This document shows positions 51,441 through 60,858 of a DNA stretch of 64,000 nt, in pieces. The stretch spans positions 1,302,001 through 1,366,000 of the forward strand of contig NZ_JAKZJU020000001.1 in assembly GCF_022809315.2 (NCBI RefSeq). The letters are read 5' to 3'. The DNA comes from Mesosutterella faecium. GTDB taxonomy: Bacteria; Pseudomonadota; Gammaproteobacteria; Burkholderiales; Burkholderiaceae_F. The notes below the pieces were generated by a model, which was not told the origin of the DNA, did not search any database, and was given only the letters and a program-made list of their open reading frames with translations. The position numbers and the translations under genes are program-made. Each line of letters opens with the position of its first letter. The first letter of the stretch is position 1.

Positions 51441-53195
51441 TTACTCGGAAACGACCTTCGTGATTTCCTTGCCGTCGGCCGAGAAGAGATGCGACGCGCA
51501 GGCGAGGCACGGGTCGAACGAGTGAATCGTACGAAGGATTTCGACCGGGCGCTTCGGATCGGCGATCGGGGTCCCCTTGAGGGAGGCCTCGAACGGGGCG
51601 ATCTCGCCGTCGTCGGAGCGCGGCGAAGCGTTCCAGGTGGTGGGCACGATGGCCTGCCAGTTGGTGAGCTTGCCGTCCTTGATGACGCACCAGTGGCCGA
51701 GCGCGCCGCGCGGGGCTTCGCACAGGCCCACGCCCTTGCACTCCTTCGGCCAGGTCGAGGGCTCCCACTTCTCCATGTTGGCGGCGGCTTCATCGCCCGC
51801 CTTGATGTTGGCGGTGAGGTCGTCGACGTACTGCACCATCTTTTCGGCGGCCCACTTCGCCTCGAGGGCGCGGGCGGCCGTGCGGCCGAGGGTGGAGAAG
51901 GCGGCTTCCAGCGGCAGGTTGAGTTCCTGCAGCAGCTGCAGCGCGGGCTGCTTCACGTGATCGACGTCAAGGGCGATGCCGACCGCGAGGCGGGCGAGCG
52001 GGCCCACTTCCATCGCGTGGCCCTTCCAGCGCGGCGCCTTGATCCAGGAGTACTTGCCGTTCGTGGTGAGCCAGGAGAACTTCGTGCGGGTGCCTTCGGC
52101 GCCCTTGGGCAGCTCGTAGTGCGGCGTGGTGTCGCCTTCCCACGGATGCAGGCCCTTCTTGCCGTCCTCGTACTTGAACCACGAGTGATCGACGAACTCC
52201 TGGATTTCCTCGGTGTTGCGGGGATCGACCGGCATGACCTCCTTGAGGTTGCCGTTGAGGATCGCGCCGGCGGGCATCTGGCAGCTCTTGTTGTCCCACT
52301 GGTTCGCGACCTCGGGGAAGTCGCCGTAGCACAGGAAGTTCTTGTAGCCGCCCACCTTCGTCCACTCGGGGTAGAAGGCAGCGATCGCCTTGAGGTCGGG
52401 CAGGTAGACGTTGTTCACGAAGTCGACGGCGTACTTGGCGATGTCGCGCATGTAGTTGAGCGTCACTTCGTTCAGGCCGTTGCCGGCCGCGCCCGAGCCG
52501 CTCACGTTGATCGGGCAGGCGACGCCGCCCACGAGGTAGTTCGGGTGCGGGTTCTTGCCGCCGAGGATCGTGTGGATCTTGATCACTTCGCGCTGGAAGT
52601 CAAGGGCCTCCAGGTAGTGCGCGGTCGCGAGCAGGTTCACCGCGGGCGGCAGCTTCATGGCGGGGTGGCCCCAGTAGCCGTTCTTGAAGATCGAGAGCTG
52701 GCCGGTGGCGACGAAGTCCTTCAGGCGGCGCTGGATGTCGCTGAAGTAGCCCACGCCGTTGAGCTCATGGTGCGGCGCGATCTTCGCTTCGATGGCGGCG
52801 GTTTCGCGCGGGTCGGCCTTGAGCGCGGAGACGACGTCGACCCAGTCGAGCGCGTGCAGCTGGTAGAAGTGCGTCACGTGGTCCTGGGCGTAGAGCGTCG
52901 CGTTCATCAGGTTGCGGATGATGTTCGCGTTCTTCGGGATCTTGATGCCGATGGCGTCCTCGACGGAGCGCACGGCGGCGAGCGCGTGGATGCCGGTGCA
53001 CACGCCGCAGATGCGTTCGACGAAGGCCCAGGCGTCGCGGGGATCGCGGCCTTTCAGAATCACTTCGAGGCCGCGCCACATCGTGCCGGTGGAATAGGCG
53101 TCGGCGAGCTTGCCGTCACCGCCCATGACTGCCTGGACGCGCAGGTGGCCCTCGATTCGGGTCAGCGGGTCAACGACGATACGGGTTTCACTCAT
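51441..53195 (-). CDS. hupL: [NiFe] hydrogenase large subunit
   Basis: 584 residues holding the NiFe centre. The N-terminal ligand pair is in [13 protein letters not shown]; the C-terminal pair is in [11 protein letters not shown], followed by a 15-residue peptide that HupD would remove. It is a group 1 membrane-bound uptake type, close to E. coli HyaB in block order. It has no Tat signal and travels with the small subunit. It overlaps hupS by 4 bp. Confidence 0.98.
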   Translation of the reverse strand: MSETRIVVDPLTRIEGHLRVQAVMGGDGKLADAYSTGTMWRGLEVILKGRDPRDAWAFVERICGVCTGIHALAAVRSVEDAIGIKIPKNANIIRNLMNATLYAQDHVTHFYQLHALDWVDVVSALKADPRETAAIEAKIAPHHELNGVGYFSDIQRRLKDFVATGQLSIFKNGYWGHPAMKLPPAVNLLATAHYLEALDFQREVIKIHTILGGKNPHPNYLVGGVACPINVSGSGAAGNGLNEVTLNYMRDIAKYAVDFVNNVYLPDLKAIAAFYPEWTKVGGYKNFLCYGDFPEVANQWDNKSCQMPAGAILNGNLKEVMPVDPRNTEEIQEFVDHSWFKYEDGKKGLHPWEGDTTPHYELPKGAEGTRTKFSWLTTNGKYSWIKAPRWKGHAMEVGPLARLAVGIALDVDHVKQPALQLLQELNLPLEAAFSTLGRTAARALEAKWAAEKMVQYVDDLTANIKAGDEAAANMEKWEPSTWPKECKGVGLCEAPRGALGHWCVIKDGKLTNWQAIVPTTWNASPRSDDGEIAPFEASLKGTPIADPKRPVEILRTIHSFDPCLACASHLFSADGKEITKVVSE

Positions 53196-54289
53196 TTGCC
53201 TTCTCCAATGTGCTTGTTATTGCCTTTCGCGCGGGCCTGAACCACGGCGCTTGCCGCAATGTGGGCGGCCGCGGCGACGCCCACGACGGCCATCACTCCG
53301 AGGCCGACCTTGTCGACGGTCGCCTCGACGCCGCCCCAGCCCGGAGGCAGGACGGTGGTCTCGTGGTCATAGAAGGAGCCCTTGTCGAAGAAGTTCGCCT
53401 CGGAGCAGCCGATGCAGCCGTGGCCGGACTGGACCGGCCAGGACAGGCCTTCGTTCCAGCGCAGGGTCGAGCAGGAGTTGTAGGTGGTCGGCCCCTTGCA
53501 GCCCATCTTGTAGAGGCAGTAGCCGAGCTTCGCGCCCTCGTCGTCGAACTTCTCGACGAACTGGCCGGCGTCGAAGTGGCCGCGGCGGTAGCACTTGTCG
53601 TGAATGCGCTGGCCGTAGAACATCTTCGGACGTCCCTGGCGGTCGAGCGGGGGCAGGCGGTCGTAGGTGAGGATGTAGGTGAGCACGCCGGTCATCACCT
53701 CGGGAATCGGCGGGCAGCCGGGCACGAGCACGATCGGCTTGTCGGAGATCACCTCGGTGATCGGCACGGAGCCGGTGGGATTGGGCTTGGCGGTGTTGAT
53801 GCAGCCCCAGGCGGCGCAGGAGCCCCAGCCGATCACGGCCTTGGCGTCCTTGGCGACGCGGATGAGCTTGTCGCGGAAGATCTGGCCCGAAGGCACGCAG
53901 AACGTTCCGTCGTTGCCGAGCGGCACGTTGCCCTCGACGGCGAGGATGTACTGGCCCTTGTACTTGGTGATCGTGTCTTCGAGCGCTTCCTCAGCCTGCT
54001 CGCCGGCGGCGGCCATCAGCGTGTCGTCGTAGTCGAGCGAGACCATCGACAGAACCACGTCCTTGATGATCGGGTGGTAGGAACGGATAAAGGACTCCGA
54101 GCAGCAGGTGCATTCAAGGCCGTGCAGCCAGACGACCGGGACGCGGGGTTTGGTCTGCATCGCCTGGGCGATGTCCTTGGCGCCGGCGCTGCCGAGCCCG
54201 AGGCTCGCGGCGGTCAGTGAGCAGAACTGCAGAAAGCTTCTGCGGCTCACGCCCTGGCGGCGAAGGGCCTCATACTGAGTTTCAGCCAT
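53192..54289 (-). CDS. hupS: [NiFe] hydrogenase small subunit, oxygen-tolerant type, Tat-exported
   Basis: 365 residues from the ATG at 54289, with AGGAG 6 nt upstream; a TTG six codons earlier is inferior. The Tat signal is SRRSFLQ (R16, R17). The proximal cluster has six cysteines: C60, C62 and C63 in LECTCCSE, C158 and C163 in WGSCAAWGC, and C192 in PGCPP. C62 and C163 are the two extra ones that define [4Fe-3S] oxygen-tolerant enzymes. Further Fe-S ligands are in [17 protein letters not shown] and [11 protein letters not shown]-terminal helix anchors it to HupC. Confidence 0.98.
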   Translation of the reverse strand: MAETQYEALRRQGVSRRSFLQFCSLTAASLGLGSAGAKDIAQAMQTKPRVPVVWLHGLECTCCSESFIRSYHPIIKDVVLSMVSLDYDDTLMAAAGEQAEEALEDTITKYKGQYILAVEGNVPLGNDGTFCVPSGQIFRDKLIRVAKDAKAVIGWGSCAAWGCINTAKPNPTGSVPITEVISDKPIVLVPGCPPIPEVMTGVLTYILTYDRLPPLDRQGRPKMFYGQRIHDKCYRRGHFDAGQFVEKFDDEGAKLGYCLYKMGCKGPTTYNSCSTLRWNEGLSWPVQSGHGCIGCSEANFFDKGSFYDHETTVLPPGWGGVEATVDKVGLGVMAVVGVAAAAHIAASAVVQARAKGNNKHIGEGK

Positions 54290-54851
54290 AGCTATCTCCT
54301 CTTTCAAGCCGTCTGTTCGACCGGCCCGCGGCGCCCTTTACTCCAGGGGCCTGGGCCGGCTGCGGCTTTGGATTTCGCTTCTGTGGTGGGTAAAAAACCT
54401 GGGAGTGAGGTGCACTCGTCTCCCGTCGCCCCCACTGTAAGGGAAGACCCGGCAAAAATAAATACCTGCCGGATTTTTCAGAAAGATTAGGTGTTATCAC
54501 TAGTGTATTTTCATACAGTATTAATGGTTTGGCCGGCAATTATTTCTTTTGGGGTAGTGATTTGATTCTGGTCAAATTGAGAAAGCGCGAAGACCACCCA
54601 TAAAGGCGGGATGGAGCGGCGGGAGTTTAGGTGGATATAAGGGAAAATACTAAGCCGTCCCCGTTCCCGAAACCGCGCCGGGAGTCTTAAGCGAGGCTTA
54701 ATGACGATTTCCTAAACTTTCGCAGACGAAGTGCCGCGCCTGGCTGTAGGCGCAGGGCGGCGCGCTCCGGCTTCTATATAGACAGGGGCCGGCTGCAGGA
54801 AAAGAAAAAAGCAGGCAGACGTGCGCTCTGCCACATGAGACGATCCATCCG
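54290..54851. promoter_or_regulatory. 562-bp divergent control region between hupS and ccmA
   Basis: No gene is credible here. An FNR-like site TTGAT-TCTG-GTCAA (54562-54575, nine of ten half-site bases) and a second 5-4-5 palindrome TGTAT-TTTC-ATACA (54504-54517) lie 58 bp apart, centre to centre. CCGGCA/TGCCGG repeats lie near 54450-54475, and TTAAGC-GAG-GCTTAA at 54687-54701. TATATA (54775-54780) is a possible -10 for ccmA. No sigma54 -24/-12 pair was seen. Confidence 0.55.
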
Positions 54852-55547
54852 ATGAACAGACAGGAGCAAAAGCCGCTTGCCGCCCCGAAGCTCAGCCTTC
54901 GGGGGGTGTCCTGCGTGAGGGGAGAGCGCTGCCTCTACCGGGGGCTCTCGCTCGAGGCCCGCGCCGGCGCCGTCGTCCGCCTTTTCGGGGAGAACGGCGC
55001 GGGAAAGACCACCCTCATGAGGATCATCACGGGGCTGCTCGAGCCCGAGTCGGGAGATGTGCTCTGGCGCGGCCGCCCGATCAGGGAGCTGGGCGGGGAC
55101 TACCGCGCGGAGCTTCTTTACATCGGGCACATGAACGGCCTGAAGGAGGAGCTCTCCTGCCTGGAGAACCTTCGGGTGAACGCGGCGCTTTTCGGCCGCC
55201 CGGCAGACGAGGCCGGGTGCCGCGAGGCGCTTCGCCGCGTGGGGCTTGCGGGCTACGAGGACGAGCCCGCGCGCTCCCTCTCCCAGGGCCAGCACAGGCG
55301 CGCGGCCCTCGCGCGGCTCTACCTTTCGGAGCCGGTGCCGCTTTGGATTTTGGACGAGCCCTTCACGGCGCTCGACCCCCGCGGGGTCGAGGCCCTGTGC
55401 CGCCTCATCGAGGCGCACGCCGCCTCGGGAGGCATCACCGTGATGACGACCCACCAGGCCTCGGGGCTGAGCGCTCCCGGGTATTTCGAGTTTGACGTCT
55501 CGGCTTTCGCGCCGGGGCGCAAAGGCCGGGAGGCGCGCCATGCTTAA
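54852..55547 (+). CDS. ccmA: haem exporter ATP-binding protein CcmA
   Basis: 231 residues, the ABC ATPase of the CcmABCD complex that releases holo-CcmE. Walker A is GENGAGKTT, the signature loop is SLSQGQHRRAALAR, and Walker B is WILDEPFTALD. The last 25 residues are variable and basic. It heads a nine-gene ccm run and overlaps ccmB by 8 bp. Confidence 0.95.
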   Translation: MNRQEQKPLAAPKLSLRGVSCVRGERCLYRGLSLEARAGAVVRLFGENGAGKTTLMRIITGLLEPESGDVLWRGRPIRELGGDYRAELLYIGHMNGLKEELSCLENLRVNAALFGRPADEAGCREALRRVGLAGYEDEPARSLSQGQHRRAALARLYLSEPVPLWILDEPFTALDPRGVEALCRLIEAHAASGGITVMTTHQASGLSAPGYFEFDVSAFAPGRKGREARHA

Positions 55548-56208
55548 GCTGTTTTTTGCCGTCGTGCGCCGCGACCTGATGCTGGCCATGCGCCAGAAGG
55601 CCGACCTGCTGCAGACCGTCTTTTTCTTTCTGGTCGTGATCACGCTCGTGCCCCTGGGCGTGGGGGCGGAGACGGGGCTGCTTCGCAGCATCGCCCCGGG
55701 CGTCGTCTGGGTGGCGGCGCTGCTGGCGGCGCTTCTGTCGCTGCCAAGGCTTTTCGCGCAGGATTTCGCCGACGGGACGCTCGAGCAGATGATCCTCTCG
55801 CCCGATCCCCTCGCGCTCATCGTGCTCGCGAAGACTCTCGCGCACTGGCTCACCACGGGCATCCCCATCACGGCTTTTTCGCTGCTCGCGGGCCTGATGT
55901 TTGATCTGGAGCCCGCCGTGACCGGGGCGCTGGCCGCCTCGCTGCTGCTGGGCACCCCGGTGCTCTCGCTGATCGGGTCGGTGGGGGCCGCGCTCACGCT
56001 GGGGCTTCGGGCGGGCAGCGTCCTCACCTCGCTGCTGGTTCTTCCGCTTTACATCCCGGTGCTCATTTTCGGCGCCGGGGCGGCGGGGGCGGTCGCCGTG
56101 TCGGTGGCGCCCGGCGCCTACTTCCTCATCACCGCTGCCCTGTCGCTTTTCGCGCTCGCGGTGGCCCCCTGGGCCTCGGCCGCGGCGCTGCGCATCGCGG
56201 TCTCCTGA
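55540..56208 (+). CDS. ccmB: haem exporter membrane protein CcmB
   Basis: 222 residues from the ATG at 55540, inside the ccmA 3' end. Six membrane helices. QDFADGTLEQMILSP and LAHWLTTGIPI are the conserved cytoplasmic and first periplasmic-side blocks. It is the permease half that couples to CcmA. Confidence 0.94.
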   Translation: MLKLFFAVVRRDLMLAMRQKADLLQTVFFFLVVITLVPLGVGAETGLLRSIAPGVVWVAALLAALLSLPRLFAQDFADGTLEQMILSPDPLALIVLAKTLAHWLTTGIPITAFSLLAGLMFDLEPAVTGALAASLLLGTPVLSLIGSVGAALTLGLRAGSVLTSLLVLPLYIPVLIFGAGAAGAVAVSVAPGAYFLITAALSLFALAVAPWASAAALRIAVS

Positions 56209-56295
56209 AGGCGCGCAGCGGGGGGTAACGGGGCGGAGTTCCGCGGGGAACAGGTCGACCGGTTGAAGAATGATTGGAGAAAAGAGGCTGACGCC

Positions 56296-57030
56296 ATGAG
56301 CTTTCCTTGCTTTACGGATCCGGAGCGCTTCTACAAGTCTGCGGGCCCCCTTGCCAAAGGCTGCTTTGCGGCCGCGCTCGTCCTTTTTGCGGTCGGGTTT
56401 TACATGGGCTTTTTCGTGACCCCGATCGACTACCGGCAGGGCAATTCCTACCGCATCATCTTCATGCACATCCCTGCCGCGTGGATGAGCCTCTTCATTT
56501 ACGTCATGATGGCGCTTTACACGGTCTGGGGGCTCGTCACGCGCTCGAAGATGGCCCCGGCCTTCGCCGTGGCGATGGCTCCGACCGGCGCCCTGATGGG
56601 CTTCATCGCGCTTTTCACCGGCTCGATGTGGGGCAGGCCCACCTGGGGCACCTACTGGGTCTGGGACGCGAGGCTCACGAGCATGCTGATCCTCTTTTTC
56701 CTCTATCTCGGGTACATCGCGCTGCACGAGGCGATCGACGACTACCGCAAGGCCGACCGCGCGGCCGCGGTGATCGCGATCGTGGGCGCGCTCAACGTGC
56801 CCGTCATCTATTTTTCGGTGCGCTGGTGGAACACCCTGCACCAGGGCGCCTCCATCACCACCCGGGGCACCTCGATGGAGACCACGATGTTCTACACCGT
56901 GCTCGTCATGGTGGCGGCCCTGTGGATTTACTGCACGGGAGCGGTTCTTGAGCGCACCCGCACCGAAGTGCTGAAGCGCTGCCGCCGCGAGCCCTGGGCC
57001 CGCGCGGTCGCGCTCCAAGGAGACCGTTAA
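56296..57030 (+). CDS. ccmC: haem-handling protein CcmC
   Basis: 244 residues from the ATG at 56296 with AGAGG upstream. Six helices. The tryptophan-rich WWD motif lies in TWGTYWVWDARLTSML, flanked by haem-ligating His residues in FMHIPAAW and WNTLHQGAS. It presents haem to CcmE. ccmD starts at the next base after its stop. Confidence 0.96.
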   Translation: MSFPCFTDPERFYKSAGPLAKGCFAAALVLFAVGFYMGFFVTPIDYRQGNSYRIIFMHIPAAWMSLFIYVMMALYTVWGLVTRSKMAPAFAVAMAPTGALMGFIALFTGSMWGRPTWGTYWVWDARLTSMLILFFLYLGYIALHEAIDDYRKADRAAAVIAIVGALNVPVIYFSVRWWNTLHQGASITTRGTSMETTMFYTVLVMVAALWIYCTGAVLERTRTEVLKRCRREPWARAVALQGDR

Positions 57031-57234
57031 ATGCATTGGGAAAGCGCATCAGCCTTTTTCGCGATGGGCGGGCACGGCTTCTGGGTCTGGATGGCCTGGG
57101 GCGCCGCAGTGCTCGCGATCGTCCTTGAACTGATCGGCCTGCGGCGCGGCCGTCGCTCGGCGCTGGCCGAGATCCGCCGGATCGCGCGCCTGGAAGACGA
57201 ACAGGCCGGGGCCGAACCCCGGCCGCGGGAGTGA
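57031..57234 (+). CDS. ccmD: haem exporter protein CcmD
   Basis: 67 residues. One membrane helix (about 17-37) and a charged cytoplasmic tail; GGHGFWVWMAWG is the usual start of the helix. It stabilises the CcmC-CcmE complex and lets holo-CcmE leave. It is placed between ccmC and ccmE with 4 bp to ccmE. Confidence 0.9.
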   Translation: MHWESASAFFAMGGHGFWVWMAWGAAVLAIVLELIGLRRGRRSALAEIRRIARLEDEQAGAEPRPRE

Positions 57235-57238
57235 AGCG

Positions 57239-57697
57239 ATGGCAGCCAACCGCTCAAGAAGAAAGATCCTCATCCTCGGGGGGCTCGCCCTCGCCGCGTG
57301 CGTCGTGGCCGGAGGCCTCATTTACTCGGCCATGTCGGAGAACGTGGTCTTCTTCTACTCTCCCAGCCAGGTCGCGGCCGGCGAGGCCCCCAAGGGGCGC
57401 GCCTTCCGCGTGGGAGGCATGGTGAAGACGGGCACGGTGAAGATCTCCCCCGACGGGATGACCACCACTTTCGTCGTGACCGACGACAGCCATGACGTCG
57501 CCTGCTCTTACAAGGGGTCGCTGCCAGACCTTTTCGCGGAGAACACGGGCGTGGTCGCGCAGGGCAAGCTTGGCGAGTCGGGGGTTTTCGTCGCCTCCGA
57601 GGTGCTCGCGAAGCACGATGAAAACTACATGCCGCCCGAGGCCGCGAAAGCGATGGAAGACGCGAAGAAGGCCCGTGCGGCCGCCGCTCCGAAATGA
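57239..57697 (+). CDS. ccmE: periplasmic haem chaperone CcmE
   Basis: 152 residues. An N-terminal anchor (about 9-31) is followed by an OB-fold domain. H126 in LAKHDENYMP binds haem covalently, with Y130 as the axial ligand. RVGGMVKTGTV and the VACSYKGSLPDLF block are family hallmarks. This is the His-type CcmE rather than the Cys-type variant. Confidence 0.96.
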   Translation: MAANRSRRKILILGGLALAACVVAGGLIYSAMSENVVFFYSPSQVAAGEAPKGRAFRVGGMVKTGTVKISPDGMTTTFVVTDDSHDVACSYKGSLPDLFAENTGVVAQGKLGESGVFVASEVLAKHDENYMPPEAAKAMEDAKKARAAAAPK

Positions 57698-57750
57698 CGC
57701 CCCGCGCCACAGCCCGCAGGGGAAGGTTTTAGACAACGGGAGAAAGTTCT

Positions 57751-59700
57751 GTGATAGCCGAAATTGGACATTTTGCCCTGATACTCGCCCTCGTCCTGTC
57801 CCTCGTGCAGGGCGTGCTGCCCATGGCAGGCACGTATCTGGGCGTACGCAGCTGGGCCGACCTCGCGCGCCCGGCCTCGATCGCCGTGGCGCTGTGCCTC
57901 ACGCTTGCCTTTGGCACGCTCGCCTGGTGCTTCTTTGTGAGCGACTTCTCGGTGCTCAATGTCGCGAACAACTCGAACTCGATGCTGCCCTGGTACTACA
58001 GGCTCGCGGCGACCTGGGGTTCGCACGAGGGCTCGATCCTCTTCTGGGTCGTGTGCCTCGGATGGTGGTCCTGCGCGGTGGCCTTTTCCGCAAAGCGCTT
58101 CCCTGAAGTGACGCAGGCCCGCGTGCTCTCGGTGCTGGGGCTGGTCGCGACCGGGTTCCTGCTTTTCATTCTGACCACCTCCGACCCCTTCCTGCGGCTT
58201 TTCCCGCCCGCGCCCGAGGGAGCGGACCTCAATCCCCTGCTGCAGGACCCGGGGATGATTTTCCATCCGCCGCTGCTCTACCTGGGCTACGTGGGCTTCT
58301 CGGTGCCGTTCGCCTTTGCGATCGCGGCGCTGCTCTCGGGCCGCCTTGACATCGCCTGGGCGCGCTGGATGCGCCCCTGGACTACGGCAGCCTGGGTGTT
58401 TCTCACGCTGGGCATCGCGCTGGGCAGCTACTGGTCGTACTACGAGCTCGGCTGGGGCGGCTGGTGGGCCTGGGATCCGGTGGAGAACTCCTCCTTCATG
58501 CCGTGGCTCACCGCGACCGCGCTGATGCATTCACTCGCGGTGGCCGAAAAGCGCGGCTGCTTCAAGATCTGGACGGTCTTTCTTGCGATCGTCACCTTCT
58601 CGCTGTCCCTGCTCGGGACCTTCCTCGTGCGCTCGGGCGTGCTCACTTCCGTGCACGCCTTCGCCACCGATCCGGCCCGCGGGCTCTTTATCCTCGTGTT
58701 CCTGTGCCTCGTGATCGGGCTCTCGCTCGTGCTCTTTGCCTGGAAGGCCCCTGAGGTGGGCAGCGGCGGGAGCTTCGCGATCGTCTCGCGCGAGTCGATG
58801 CTGCTCGTGAACAACATCTTCCTGCTGGTCGCGATGGCCGCGGTGCTGCTGGGCACGATCTACCCGCTGGTTCTCGACGCGCTGGGACTGGGGAAAATTT
58901 CCGTGGGCGCGCCGTATTTTGACGCGGTGTTCGGCCCGATCATGATGCCGGTGGTCTTCCTCATGGCGATCGGCCCGATGACGCGCTGGAAGGAGGCCGA
59001 TCCCGCGGCCATCTGCCGCGAGCTCTGGCTCGTGCTGCTGCTGTCGGTCGCCGCGGCCGTCGCCGTGCCGCTCGCGATGGGGAGTCTGAAGCTCTGGCCG
59101 GCGGTGGGCGCCTTCCTCGCCTTCTGGGTTCTCTTTTCGATCATCCACGAGGCGCGCGCCGGATCCCGCAACGCCCCGTCGTTCTTCGCCGGACTGCGCC
59201 GGCAGAGCGCCTCCTGGTGGGGCATGCAGCTCGCGCACCTGGGCGTCGGCGTCACGGTCTTCGGCATTGCGATGGTGATGGGCTATCAGGCCGAGCGCGA
59301 CGTGCGCATGCACCCCGGCGACGTGGTGACGGTGCGCTCGACCACCTTCCGGTTTGACGGCGTGTCCGAGCAACGCGGCCCCAACTACCTCTCGCGCAGG
59401 GCGGACATCACCCTGATCGAGGGCGGGCGCGAAACGGGCAAGCTCCATCCGGAAAAGCGCGACTACTTCTCCTCGCGCGGCATGCCGATGACCGAGGCCT
59501 CGATCAGGCACGGTCTCACCGGCGACGTCTACGCGGCGCTCGGCAACCCGACCAGCGACGGAGGCTGGATCGTGCGCGTGTACGCGAAGCCCTTCGTGCT
59601 TTTCATTTGGATTGGAACGCTGCTGATGGCGCTGGGCGGCATTTTCGCAATCAGCGACCGGCGCTACCGGCGCTCGGGCCGCGCCGCGGACGCGGGCTAG
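57751..59700 (+). CDS. ccmF: cytochrome c haem lyase subunit CcmF
   Basis: 649 residues with a GTG start after GGGAGAAAG. About 14-15 helices. The WWD motif is in GWGGWWAWDPVENSSFMPW, and conserved His residues appear in TWGSHEGSILFW and LTATALMHS. It attaches haem to apocytochromes with CcmH and CcmI. Full length for the family. Confidence 0.96.
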   Translation: MIAEIGHFALILALVLSLVQGVLPMAGTYLGVRSWADLARPASIAVALCLTLAFGTLAWCFFVSDFSVLNVANNSNSMLPWYYRLAATWGSHEGSILFWVVCLGWWSCAVAFSAKRFPEVTQARVLSVLGLVATGFLLFILTTSDPFLRLFPPAPEGADLNPLLQDPGMIFHPPLLYLGYVGFSVPFAFAIAALLSGRLDIAWARWMRPWTTAAWVFLTLGIALGSYWSYYELGWGGWWAWDPVENSSFMPWLTATALMHSLAVAEKRGCFKIWTVFLAIVTFSLSLLGTFLVRSGVLTSVHAFATDPARGLFILVFLCLVIGLSLVLFAWKAPEVGSGGSFAIVSRESMLLVNNIFLLVAMAAVLLGTIYPLVLDALGLGKISVGAPYFDAVFGPIMMPVVFLMAIGPMTRWKEADPAAICRELWLVLLLSVAAAVAVPLAMGSLKLWPAVGAFLAFWVLFSIIHEARAGSRNAPSFFAGLRRQSASWWGMQLAHLGVGVTVFGIAMVMGYQAERDVRMHPGDVVTVRSTTFRFDGVSEQRGPNYLSRRADITLIEGGRETGKLHPEKRDYFSSRGMPMTEASIRHGLTGDVYAALGNPTSDGGWIVRVYAKPFVLFIWIGTLLMALGGIFAISDRRYRRSGRAADAG

Positions 59701-59719
59701 GAAATCAGGACGCATAAAG

Positions 59720-60259
59720 ATGAAAAAACTCAAGTATCTGCTTCCGCTTGTTCTTTTCGTGGTGCTCGCGGGCTTTCTGGTGAAGGGCCTTTACCTCGAT
59801 CCCCACGAGGTGCCTTCGCCCCTGATCGGCAAGCCTGCCCCCGCCTTCGAGCTGCAGGACCTCTACCACATGGAGCGCAAGGTCTCCAGCAGCGAGCTGA
59901 AGGGCCGGGTGTGGCTGCTCAACGTCTGGGCCTCCTGGTGCGAGAGCTGCCGCGAGGAGCATCCCTACATCATGAACCTGCGCCGCTCCGGGGAACTGAA
60001 GAGCGTCGTCGTGGGACTGCAGTACAAGGACAAGGCGGCCCCGGGGCTCGCCTTCCTCTCGCAGTTCGGCAACCCCTATGACTACGTGCTGCGCGACCCC
60101 GAGGGCAAGCTTGGAATCGACTACGGCGTCTACGGCGTGCCGGAGACCTTCATCGTGGACAAGAAGGGCGTGATCCGCCACAAGGTGATCGGGCCCATGA
60201 TGGAGAAGGCCTGGAAGACGGACGTGAAGCCCCTGCTCGAAAAACTGGAGGCGGAATGA
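59720..60259 (+). CDS. ccmG: thiol:disulfide interchange protein CcmG/DsbE
   Basis: 179 residues. A signal anchor (about 5-23) precedes a thioredoxin domain with the active site WCESC (C74, C77) and cis-Pro in YGVPETFIVD. It keeps apocytochrome CxxCH thiols reduced. The next gene overlaps its stop. Confidence 0.95.
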   Translation: MKKLKYLLPLVLFVVLAGFLVKGLYLDPHEVPSPLIGKPAPAFELQDLYHMERKVSSSELKGRVWLLNVWASWCESCREEHPYIMNLRRSGELKSVVVGLQYKDKAAPGLAFLSQFGNPYDYVLRDPEGKLGIDYGVYGVPETFIVDKKGVIRHKVIGPMMEKAWKTDVKPLLEKLEAE

Positions 60260-60858
60260 TGACGAATAAATTGAAGCTGGCGGCCGCGGCGGCTGCGGGC
60301 GCCCTCCTTCTCGCGGCGGCTGCGGCCGGCGCGCAGACCGCGCCTTCGGCCGCGGCCCCGGCGGGTTCCTCTGCCGCGGCGGCCTCCGCGGCGGCTTCCG
60401 CTGCCGCCCCGGCTGCGGGCCGCGAGGCGGCCTCCGACGAGTTCGATCCGGCAAAGAACAAGCGGCTGCTGAAGATCTCGGAAAACCTCCGCTGCCTCGT
60501 CTGCCAGAACCAGACGATCGCGGACTCGAACGCGGACCTTGCGATCGACCTGCGCCGCCAGGTGCGCGACCAGATCGCGCAGGGGCGCACCGACGAGGAG
60601 ATCATCCGCTACATGACGGACCGCTACGGGGACTTCGTGCTCTACAAGCCCCCGTTCAAGGCGACGACCGCGCTGCTCTGGCTCGGGCCCGCGGCGCTGC
60701 TCGTGCTCGTGCTCGCCTGGTACGTCGTCACGGTGCGCCGCAGGAGAAAGGGCGGGGGCCAGAGGCCCGCGCCCTTGACCGATGAGCAGCGCAGAGAGGC
60801 GCTGCGGCTTTTGAACGGCGGCTCGGACGAAGGCCGCGGCGGAAAGGGAGATGCGTGA
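60256..60858 (+). CDS. ccmH: cytochrome c maturation protein CcmH
   Basis: 200 residues. The redox motif LRCLVCQNQTI contains C80 and C83, and is followed by a three-helix domain and a C-terminal anchor (about 138-158). Between the signal peptide and the CcmH domain is an unusual Ala/Ser/Pro-rich stretch of about 30 residues. Tandem ATGs overlap the ccmG stop. Confidence 0.94.
   Translation: MMTNKLKLAAAAAAGALLLAAAAAGAQTAPSAAAPAGSSAAAASAAASAAAPAAGREAASDEFDPAKNKRLLKISENLRCLVCQNQTIADSNADLAIDLRRQVRDQIAQGRTDEEIIRYMTDRYGDFVLYKPPFKATTALLWLGPAALLVLVLAWYVVTVRRRRKGGGQRPAPLTDEQRREALRLLNGGSDEGRGGKGDA

Noticed and set aside
50679..53240. 853-codon plus-strand open frame opposite hupC and hupL
   Set aside because: Shadow across two genes; no motif, and it would span two real coding sequences and their junction.
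54282..54539. 85-codon minus-strand frame in the hupS leader
   Set aside because: It overlaps the hupS start and ribosome site, has no Shine-Dalgarno of its own and looks non-coding.
54290..54560. Sigma54 promoter for hupS, as in rhizobial hup clusters
   Set aside because: No GG-N10-GC pair with TGGC/TTGC context was found; a GGC...TGC pair near 54450-54470 has the wrong spacing.
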